Origin: Amycolatopsis sulphurea
GTDB taxonomy: Bacteria > Actinomycetota > Actinomycetes > Mycobacteriales > Pseudonocardiaceae
NCBI RefSeq assembly: GCF_002564045.1
Contig: NZ_PDJK01000002.1
Coordinates: forward strand, 4,588,001-4,652,000
Length of the DNA: 64,000 nt
Reading direction: 5' to 3'
Both the position numbers and the translations under genes were made by a program. Positions 57,570 to 64,000 of the stretch are shown piece by piece; position 1 is the stretch's first letter; each line of letters opens with the position of its first letter. The notes under the pieces were generated by a model. That model saw nothing but the letters and a program-made list of their open reading frames with translations, was not told where the DNA came from and did not search any database.

Positions 57570-57884
57570 GTGTCGGCGTACGCGATCGTCAAGACCGGCG
57601 GCAAGCAGTACAAGGTGGCCGTCGGCGACGTCGTCGAGGTCGAGAAGCTCGAGGGCGAGCCGGGCACCGAGCACACCTTCACCGCCGTGCTGTTCGTCGA
57701 CGGTGGCCAGGTCACCACGGACGCCGATGCGCTGGCGAAGGTCTCGGTCACCGGCAAGGTCGTCGAGCAGACCAAGGGTCCGAAGATCCGGATCCACAAG
57801 TTCAAGAACAAGACCGGCTACCACAAGCGCCAGGGTCACCGGCAGAAGCTGACCCGCGTCGAGGTCACCGCGATCTCCCAGTAA
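57570..57884 (+). CDS. rplU: 50S ribosomal protein L21
   Basis: 104 residues from GTG 57570, which follows AGGAGACTTCC; the ATG at 57555 would place the ribosome-binding site inside the gene. [20 protein letters not shown] and [20 protein letters not shown] are invariant L21 segments contacting 23S rRNA. Confidence 0.97.
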   Translation: MSAYAIVKTGGKQYKVAVGDVVEVEKLEGEPGTEHTFTAVLFVDGGQVTTDADALAKVSVTGKVVEQTKGPKIRIHKFKNKTGYHKRQGHRQKLTRVEVTAISQ

Positions 57885-57924
57885 GACTTTCCGGATCTTC
57901 GCCAGAGCAAGAAGGGCTTGAACG

Positions 57925-58173
57925 ATGGCTCACAAGAAGGGTGCGTCCAGCTCCCGCAACGGTCGTGATTCGAACGCGCAGCGCCTCGGCGTGAAGCGCT
58001 TCGGCGGCCAGCAGGTCAACGCGGGCGAGATCATCATCCGCCAGCGGGGCACCAAGTTCCACCCCGGCGTGAACGTCGGCCGCGGCGGCGACGACACGCT
58101 GTTCGCGCTGGCTGCCGGTGCGGTCAAGTTCGGTGCGAAGCGCGGCCGCAAGACCGTCAACATCGAGCCGTAA
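57925..58173 (+). CDS. rpmA: 50S ribosomal protein L27
   Basis: 82 residues, [20 protein letters not shown] at the N-terminus that reaches the peptidyl-transferase centre, and [20 protein letters not shown] later. There is no N-terminal prosequence of the cleaved Firmicutes type. It is 40 bp after rplU, same operon, AAGGGCTTG upstream. Confidence 0.97.
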   Translation: MAHKKGASSSRNGRDSNAQRLGVKRFGGQQVNAGEIIIRQRGTKFHPGVNVGRGGDDTLFALAAGAVKFGAKRGRKTVNIEP

Positions 58174-58261
58174 CGGGCGATGTCGGGGCGACGTGTGTCC
58201 GCCGAAAGCGCGGACCACGTCGCCCGTTACTCGTGTTAGCCCCGGGGGCCCGAGCCCCCGG
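58171..58261 (+). terminator. overlapping hairpins after rpmA
   Basis: Three structures: an outer pair TAACGGGCGA (58171-58180, including the rpmA stop) with TCGCCCGTTA (58220-58229); an inner stem of 58186-58202 with 58210-58225; and a separate 8-bp hairpin at 58242-58261. The outer and inner stems share bases and cannot form together, so this may attenuate transcription into obg. Confidence 0.6.
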
Positions 58262-58336
58262 AACCCCCACGGTGCGGCCGCTGGAGACCCAGCGTGAGCC
58301 GCGCCGTTTTTCGTGTGCAGGGAAAGGTGCGACGTC

Positions 58337-59863
58337 ATGGCGTCCCGGTTCGTGGACCGTGCGGTCATCCATCTGACCGCCGGTGACGGGGGCAACGGAT
58401 GCGCCTCGGTGCACCGTGAGAAGTTCAAGCCGCTCGGCGGCCCGGACGGCGGCAACGGCGGCAACGGCGGCGACGTCACGCTCGTCGTCGACCCCAGCGT
58501 GCACACCCTGCTCGACTTCCACTTCCGCCCGCACGCCCGCGCCGGCAACGGCAAGATGGGCATGGGCAGCAACCGCAACGGCGCCGCCGGCCAGCCGCTG
58601 GAGATGCGCGTCCCGGCCGGCACCGTGGTGTTCACCGAGGACGGCGAGCTGGTGGCCGACCTGGTCAACCCGGGCACCCGGTTCGTCGCCGCGCAGGGCG
58701 GCCGGGGCGGGCTGGGCAACGCGGCGCTGGCCTCAAAGGCCCGCAAGGCACCCGGTTTCGCGCTGCTGGGCGAGCCGGGGGAAAGCCGCAACCTGGTGCT
58801 GGAGCTGCGTTCGGTGGCCGACGTCGGGCTGCTCGGCTTCCCGTCCGCGGGCAAATCCTCGCTGATCTCCGTGCTGTCCGCGGCCAAGCCGAAGATCGCC
58901 GACTACCCGTTCACCACGCTGGTGCCGAACCTCGGCGTGATCACCGCCGGGTCCACTGTGTACACGATGGCGGATGTGCCCGGCCTGATTCCCGGCGCTT
59001 CCGAGGGCCGCGGCCTGGGGCTGGACTTCCTGCGCCACATCGAGCGCTGCGCGGTACTGGTGCACGTGGTCGACTGCGCCACCCTCGAACCCGGTCGCGA
59101 TCCAGTGTCCGATGTGGACGCGCTGGAGGCGGAGCTGGCCCGCTACACCCCCCGCCTGGGCGGCAAGCTCGAAGAGCGCCCGCGGGTGGTCGTGCTGAAC
59201 AAGATCGACGTCCCGGAAGCGGCGGAGCTGGCCGAATTCGTGCGCACCGACTTCGAGGAACGCGGGCTGCGGGTGTTCGAGGTGTCCACCGCCTCGCGCA
59301 GGGGCCTGCGGGAATTGAGCTTCGCCCTCGCCGAGGTCGTCACGGCCTATCGCGAGGCACAGCCGGTGCTGGAGCCGGAAAAGATCGTTCTGCGCCCGCT
59401 CGCGGTCGACGACACCGGGTTCACCGTGTCGCCCGACCCCGAAGAGGAGGGCGCGTTCGTCGTCCAGGGCGCCCGGCCGGAACGCTGGATCCGGCAGACC
59501 AACTTCGCCAACGACGAGGCGGTCGGCTACCTGGCCGACCGGCTCAACCGCCTCGGCGTCGAGGACGCGCTGGCCAAACGCGGCGCGAAACCGGGCAGCC
59601 CGGTCACCATCGGCGACATCCAGTTCGAATGGGAGCCGTCCACGCCCGGGGCCGCCGTGCACCTGTCCGGCCGGGGCACCGACGTCCGGCTGGAGCGCAA
59701 CGACCGGGTCGGCGCAGCCGAACGCAAGGAAGCCCGGCGGATCCGCCGGGACGGCCCGGACGAGCCCGAGGACGGCCCGGACGACGAGCCGGCCGGCCTC
59801 GCCGACGACCTCGGCGAGGTGTGGACCGACGAGGATCCGGCCGCCCCGGAGCAGGACCGGTGA
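58337..59863 (+). CDS. obgE: Obg-family GTPase
   Basis: 508 residues from ATG 58337 ([20 protein letters not shown]). Glycine-rich Obg fold (1-~158: [20 protein letters not shown]); GTPase domain with P-loop [10 protein letters not shown]3 [16 protein letters not shown] and G4 NKID; C-terminal OCT domain ([20 protein letters not shown]) and an acidic tail. A ribosome-assembly and stress GTPase. Its stop overlaps the proB start (GTGA). Confidence 0.96.
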   Translation: MASRFVDRAVIHLTAGDGGNGCASVHREKFKPLGGPDGGNGGNGGDVTLVVDPSVHTLLDFHFRPHARAGNGKMGMGSNRNGAAGQPLEMRVPAGTVVFTEDGELVADLVNPGTRFVAAQGGRGGLGNAALASKARKAPGFALLGEPGESRNLVLELRSVADVGLLGFPSAGKSSLISVLSAAKPKIADYPFTTLVPNLGVITAGSTVYTMADVPGLIPGASEGRGLGLDFLRHIERCAVLVHVVDCATLEPGRDPVSDVDALEAELARYTPRLGGKLEERPRVVVLNKIDVPEAAELAEFVRTDFEERGLRVFEVSTASRRGLRELSFALAEVVTAYREAQPVLEPEKIVLRPLAVDDTGFTVSPDPEEEGAFVVQGARPERWIRQTNFANDEAVGYLADRLNRLGVEDALAKRGAKPGSPVTIGDIQFEWEPSTPGAAVHLSGRGTDVRLERNDRVGAAERKEARRIRRDGPDEPEDGPDDEPAGLADDLGEVWTDEDPAAPEQDR

Positions 59864-60966
59864 ACGGGACCCGGCAGGCGATCGCCGAGGCCCGCAGGCT
59901 CGTGGTCAAGGTCGGCTCGTCCGCGCTGACCACCGCGGGCAGCGGGCTCGACGTGGCCCGGCTGGACGCGCTGGTCGACGCGATCGCCGACCGGGCACGG
60001 CGCGGCGCACAGATCGTGCTCGTGTCCTCGGGCGCGATCGGCGCCGGTCTGGCGCCGCTGGAGCTGGGCAAACGCCCGCGTGACCTGGCCACCCAGCAGG
60101 CCGCCGCGAGCGTCGGCCAGCTCGCGCTCGCGCACGCGTACGCGGAGTCGTTCGGCCGGTACGCGCTCACCGTCGGCCAGGTCCTGCTGACCTCGGACGA
60201 CGTGGTCCGCCGGTCCCACTACCGCAACGCGCAGCGCACTTTCTCCCGGCTGCTCGCCCTCGGCGCGGTGCCCGTGGTGAACGAGAACGACACCGTGGCC
60301 ACCCAGGAGATCCGGTTCGGCGACAACGACCGGCTGGCCGCACTGGTGGCCCACCTGATCGGTGCCGACGCACTCGTCCTGCTGTCCGATGTGGACGGAC
60401 TGTACGACGGGGATCCGCGCTCCGGCGCCACCCGCCGCATCGCCGAGGTGCACAGCGAGTCCGATGTAGACGGAATCTCGGTCGGCATGTCCTCCTCCGG
60501 CCTCGGCACCGGCGGCATGGTCTCGAAACTCGCCGCCGCCCGCACCGCGGCCGGCGCCGGCATCCCCGTCCTGCTCGCCGCCGCCGCGAACGCCGCCGAC
60601 GCGCTCGGCAGGGCCGAGGTCGGCACCGCGTTCACCCCCGCCGACACCCGCCTGTCCGCTCGGCGTTTCTGGCTCGGCTACGCCACCGACGCCACCGGCA
60701 AACTCCGCCTCGACGAAGGCGCGGTCCAGGCCATCCTGCGCCGCCGCTCGCTCCTGTCCGCCGGCATCACCGGCCTCGACGGCGATTTCCAGGCCGGCGA
60801 CGTGGTCGACCTCGTCGACCCGGCCGACCTCCCTGTCGCGCGCGGCGTGGTTGCCTTCGATGCGGCTGAGCTGCCTGCGTTGATCGGCCGTTCCAGCCAT
60901 GAGCTTCCGGTGGAGCAGCGTCGTGAGGTGGTGCACGCGGATGATTTGGTGCCGCTGCGCCGCTGA
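59860..60966 (+). CDS. proB: glutamate 5-kinase
   Basis: 368 residues from GTG 59860, overlapping the obg stop, so translationally coupled. First step of proline synthesis. Kinase motifs [47 protein letters not shown] and [39 protein letters not shown]-terminal PUA domain (~285-368). Length normal. About 60 bp of its 3' end is repeated 129 bp downstream. Confidence 0.96.
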   Translation: MNGTRQAIAEARRLVVKVGSSALTTAGSGLDVARLDALVDAIADRARRGAQIVLVSSGAIGAGLAPLELGKRPRDLATQQAAASVGQLALAHAYAESFGRYALTVGQVLLTSDDVVRRSHYRNAQRTFSRLLALGAVPVVNENDTVATQEIRFGDNDRLAALVAHLIGADALVLLSDVDGLYDGDPRSGATRRIAEVHSESDVDGISVGMSSSGLGTGGMVSKLAAARTAAGAGIPVLLAAAANAADALGRAEVGTAFTPADTRLSARRFWLGYATDATGKLRLDEGAVQAILRRRSLLSAGITGLDGDFQAGDVVDLVDPADLPVARGVVAFDAAELPALIGRSSHELPVEQRREVVHADDLVPLRR

Positions 60967-60998
60967 GTCGTCGTGTGTCTCTCGCGGACTCGATGGGG

Positions 60999-61060
60999 GC
61001 TGCCTGCGTTGATCGGCCGGTCCAGTCATGAGCTTCCGGTGGAGCAGCGTCGCGAGGTGG
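60999..61060 (+). repeat. duplicated piece of the proB 3' end
   Basis: 62 bp matching 60870-60931 with three mismatches (both contain CATGAGCTTCCGGTGGAGCA), in direct orientation. It ends exactly where the truncated argS begins, so it marks a rearrangement junction. Confidence 0.85.
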
Positions 61061-61061
61061 G

Positions 61062-62252
61062 TCCAGCAGGTCGGCGAGCTTGATCGTCTCGCCTGCGCGC
61101 GTCCGCATCACCTTGCCGTCCGCACCGAGTACCGAGCCGAACCCGATGTGCTCGGCGTGTACACCGTCTAGCCAGCCTACTGCGCGGCATACCGCGAACA
61201 GCATCGCGAAGTGCTGTGCCTGCGGTGTGCCGACCACGTACAGCAAATCGGTGGCGCCACGTTCCGTGGTCCAGTACTTCGCTGTGGCGAGATCCGTGGC
61301 CGCATAGCCGTAGCCGCCGTCGCGTTTGCGGACGATCAGCGGAAGGCGGTCGCCTTCGCGGTTGTGGAAGCCTTCGGGGAATACACAGACCGCGCCGTCG
61401 CTGATCTCGGTGAGCCCGTCCGCTTCCAGCTCGTCGACGACCGTCGCGAGGCACGGGTTGTAGAAGCTCTCGCCGTAGATGTCGGCGTCGGTCAGCGTGA
61501 TGCCGAGATTTCGGTAGACCTCGTTGAAGTGCCGAGCCGATTCGTCGACGAGTTCCTGCCACACCGCGAGGGTTTCGAGGCCTCCGCTCTGCAGCTTGAC
61601 CACGCGCTCGCGAGATCTCGCGGCGAACTTCTCGTCGCTGTCGAACTTCCGCCGTGCAGTCTGGTAGAACGCGTTCAGGTCGCCGATTCCGTTGCGGGCC
61701 GCCGGTGGTTCGTCCAGCAGACGCTCGACGAGCATGCCGAACGGCGTGCCCCAGTCGCCGAGATGGTTGTGCGGCAGCACTTCGTGCCCGGCGAACCGCA
61801 GCAGCCGGGCAATCGCGTCGCCGAGCACCGTGGACCGCAGGTGCCCGACGTGCATTTCCTTCGCGACGTTGGGACTGCTGTAGTCGAGCGCGATGCGGCG
61901 GGGCTGTTCCTCCGGTGCCACGCCGAGCCGGTCGTCCCCGGCCAGTGCGTGCACGCGGTCTTCGAGCCAGACTCGGCGCAGCACGAAGTTGAGAAACCCA
62001 GGCCCGGCGATCTCCGGCGGTTCGAGCACGTCCCCGAGGTCGAGGTGTTCCAGGATCCGCCCAGCCACTTCACGGGGTGGGGTCGCGAGTCGTTTGCCCA
62101 GGCTCATCGCCAGGTTGACCTGGTAATCCACACCGTCGCGTGTGGACACTGCGAGGAGCGCGGGCCGGGGCCAGATCGAGACCGAACGCGCGGCCGACTG
62201 CGGCCACCACGCGTCGCGCCAGATCCTCGTTCACTTCGAGCTGCGGTTGCAC
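61062..62252 (-). pseudogene. argS: arginyl-tRNA synthetase, frameshifted and 3'-truncated
   Basis: The 5' end is intact: GTG 62252 after AAGGAGG, QPQLEVNEDLARRVVAAVGR. Near 62160 the frame shifts (about four extra bases) before AVSTRDGVDYQVNLAMSLGK. The catalytic domain then reads on through NVAKEMHVGHLRSTVLGD (HIGH-like) and GKVMRTRAGETIKLADLLD (KMSKS-like), and stops at ~61062 where the proB duplicate begins. The whole DALR anticodon-binding domain (~200 residues) is gone. A functional argS must exist elsewhere. Confidence 0.85.
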
Positions 62253-62319
62253 AGTGTTCCTCCTTCGCGTCGGCGGATCGCCGCAGCACACCGACTTCGC
62301 GTGGACGGAATCGAACAGA

Positions 62320-63612
62320 TTACTGCAGCTCAGTGCCCTTCGTCTCGGGCAGCCGCAGAATGACGAGGAACGCGATGGCCGCCGCGATCGCCACGTACCA
62401 GAAGAACGCCGTTCCGGCCCCGGCCGCGGACAGCGCGTTGAGCACCAGGGGAGCGGTGCCGCCGAACACCGCGACGGTGAGGTTGTACCAAGCGCCGATG
62501 CCCAGCCCACGCAGTTCGGTGGGGAACAGCTCACTCATGATCGCCGGGGCGAGCGAGGTCATCGCGGTGTAGAGCCCGAGCCCCACACAGAACACGACGA
62601 GCAGCCCGCCGAGCCCCGGCCGCACGAGGTACGACAGTGGGACGATCACCAGCGCCGTCGCCCCGGCCCACACGAGCAGCTGCGGTTTGCGCCCCGCCCG
62701 GTCGGCGAGCGCCCCCATCGGGTACTGGAGCGCGACGAACAATGCGGTGCCGATGGACAACGCGAGGAAGGTGTCGACGTCGTCCGCGCCCCGGTTCTTC
62801 ACCGCGAACGAAGTGAGCGCGCTGAAGAACGTGTAGTAGCAAAGCGTCGACAGCATCGTGAATCCGACCAGCTGCCCGACTGCACGCGGGTGGTGCGTGA
62901 GCGTGGTGCGCAACGGCCGTTCGACGCGCCGGGCTTGTTCTTTTTTCCGTTGGTACAGCTCGCTTTCGGTGAGACTGTGGCGCAACCACAGCCCCACGAC
63001 GCCGAGCACCCCGCCGAGCAGGAACGGAATCCGCCAGCCGAACGAGCTCAGCTGGCTCTTGTCCATCGTCCGCGCAAGCACGAACCCGAGCACCGTCGCG
63101 ACCAGCACTGCCGACCCGGTCGAGATGTAGAAGAACGAGGAATACCGACCCCGCCGTTCGTCCGGCGCGATCTCCCCGAGGTAGGCGGAGGCGTTGGACA
63201 CCTCACCCCCGAGCGAAAGCCCCTGCGCGATCCGTGCGACGAGCAGCAGCACCGGCGCCAGCCACCCCACCTGTTCGAACGTCGGCAGCACCCCGATCGC
63301 CACGGACCCGCCCGCCATCAACCCGATGGTGAGAATCATCGCCGGCTTGCGCCCGCGCACGTCCGCGAACCGCCCGAGCAGCACGCCACCGAGCGGCCGG
63401 AAGAAGAACGCGAGCGCGTAGGTGGCGAACGTGTTGATCAACGCCAGCGTGTCGTTCCCGGCCGGGAAGAAGGCCGCCGCGAAGTAGATGCTGAACGTCC
63501 CGTAGATCGTCCAGTCGAACCACTCCAGCGCGTTCCCCGCACTGGCCGCGAACAACTTCCGCACCGGCAACCGATGCCGCGCAGTCCCGTCGGCCACCGC
63601 CGGCTCGCCCAT
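62320..63612 (-). CDS. MHS-type MFS transporter (metabolite:H+ symporter)
   Basis: 430 residues with about twelve membrane helices. AGNALEWFDWTIYGTFSIYF in helix 1, GGVLLGRFADVRGRKPAMIL in the helix 2-3 loop, RIAQGLSLGGEVSNASAYLG, and LPETKG at the end identify the shikimate/alpha-ketoglutarate/proline-betaine symporter family. The substrate cannot be chosen from sequence. It starts at ATG 63612 and ends 67 bp before argS on the same strand. Confidence 0.9.
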   Translation of the reverse strand: MGEPAVADGTARHRLPVRKLFAASAGNALEWFDWTIYGTFSIYFAAAFFPAGNDTLALINTFATYALAFFFRPLGGVLLGRFADVRGRKPAMILTIGLMAGGSVAIGVLPTFEQVGWLAPVLLLVARIAQGLSLGGEVSNASAYLGEIAPDERRGRYSSFFYISTGSAVLVATVLGFVLARTMDKSQLSSFGWRIPFLLGGVLGVVGLWLRHSLTESELYQRKKEQARRVERPLRTTLTHHPRAVGQLVGFTMLSTLCYYTFFSALTSFAVKNRGADDVDTFLALSIGTALFVALQYPMGALADRAGRKPQLLVWAGATALVIVPLSYLVRPGLGGLLVVFCVGLGLYTAMTSLAPAIMSELFPTELRGLGIGAWYNLTVAVFGGTAPLVLNALSAAGAGTAFFWYVAIAAAIAFLVILRLPETKGTELQ

Positions 63613-64000
63613 TCCCGACCTCCCCGTCTCACCCGAAGCAGGACGGCACTTTGCCAGAAACCGCCCGGCCTCGGTAGTTCCTGCCGAATCGGTTCCTGAT
63701 CAGTTCCCTTCGAGTCCCGGGGCCGGCCTCCCCCTCGGTACCGGTCGTCGTGCCTGTCGGCCGGTTCGTGTTGGTCTGGCGTGCCTGCTGGCTCGTGCGG
63801 TCTGGTGTCCGTGGTGCCTGCCGCCCGTGGGGTCTGGTGCCGGTCGTGTCTGCCGCTGGTCGGGTTGGGTGCCCGTGGTGCTCGCCCGGTCGGGCTCGGT
63901 GTGTCTGCCGCTCGTCGCGTTTGGTGCCCGTGGTGCCTGGCCGGTCGGGGCCGGGTGTGGTGCCTGACCCGGTCAGGCCCGGTGTGCTGGGTCCGGCCGG
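63613..64000. repeat. low-complexity right end with a 55-bp tandem repeat
   Basis: No gene is supported. Two imperfect copies of a 55-bp unit beginning GTGTCTGCCGCTGGTCGGGT lie at 63846-63900 and 63901-63955, preceded by shorter degenerate versions back to ~63750. The composition is T/G-rich on the plus strand, like 4715-4850. Confidence 0.6.

Noticed and set aside
61211-62572. 453-residue plus-strand frame opposite argS
   Set aside because: Antisense to recognisable ArgRS motifs on the minus strand.

Overview
The window looks like chromosomal DNA of a high-GC actinomycete of the Pseudonocardiales, most probably an Amycolatopsis-like species (inference). The reasons are the very high GC with GC-ending codons, frequent GTG and TTG starts, tandem clpP1/clpP2, two mycothiol-type DinB proteins, a DUF574 methyltransferase, and the conserved actinobacterial order tig-clpP1-clpP2-clpX ... 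valS-folC-DUF4233 ... ndk ... rne-rplU-rpmA-obg-proB. No tRNA, rRNA, phage, transposase or CRISPR locus was seen.

Layout. 1-4.6 kb: a giant multi-HAMP sensor kinase (cut by the left edge) divergent from a PAS/GAF/SpoIIE phosphatase. 4.6-6.6 kb: gene-poor, repeat-rich DNA holding a small zinc-ribbon, tail-anchored protein behind a perfect 20-bp palindrome. 6.6-14.2 kb: secreted BNR protein, DUF574 methyltransferase, amidohydrolase, phosphoribosyltransferase, DinB protein, two small zinc-ribbon proteins, DUF2127 protein and a PP2C phosphatase. 14.3-21.1 kb: a minus-strand envelope-glycosylation cluster (histidine kinase, GT39, GT2-GtrA, GT39). 21.2-27.6 kb: anchored secreted protein, fructosamine kinase, then the proteostasis block tig, clpP1, clpP2, clpX. 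27.8-36.2 kb: accessory metabolism (esterase, OFA-type MFS transporter with a 46-residue partner, GntR regulator divergent from VOC+SDR, FdhF-like molybdoenzyme). 36.2-45.5 kb: valS, folC, DUF4233 and ndk with inserted genes. 44.0-46.4 kb: a gene graveyard around ndk. 46.4-53.5 kb: DinB protein, a 1113-residue phosphodiester glycosidase/metallophosphoesterase, and an ABC exporter. 53.5-61 kb: rne, rplU, rpmA, obg, proB. 61-63.6 kb: a broken argS and an MHS-type MFS transporter; low-complexity DNA closes the window.

How the parts work together. Trigger factor, ClpP1P2 and ClpX form a co-located folding and proteolysis module. valS, folC, ndk, rne, rplU, rpmA, obg and proB are housekeeping genes of translation, folate, nucleotide, RNA and proline metabolism. 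The glycosyltransferase cluster probably builds and flips lipid-linked sugars for the cell envelope under a membrane sensor kinase.

Most interesting signals. (1) A dispersed, MITE-like repeat family (five copies) built on a nested palindrome with compensatory changes and, in its best copy, terminal inverted repeats; three copies sit between convergent genes. (2) Two back-to-back pairs of 3' gene halves on either side of ndk, as if deletions removed both 5' halves of divergent gene pairs. (3) Two aminoacyl-tRNA synthetase relics (AspRS-type tail; frameshifted argS joined to a copy of the proB 3' end). (4) A zinc-ribbon protein with a pentapeptide-repeat linker and C-terminal membrane anchor.
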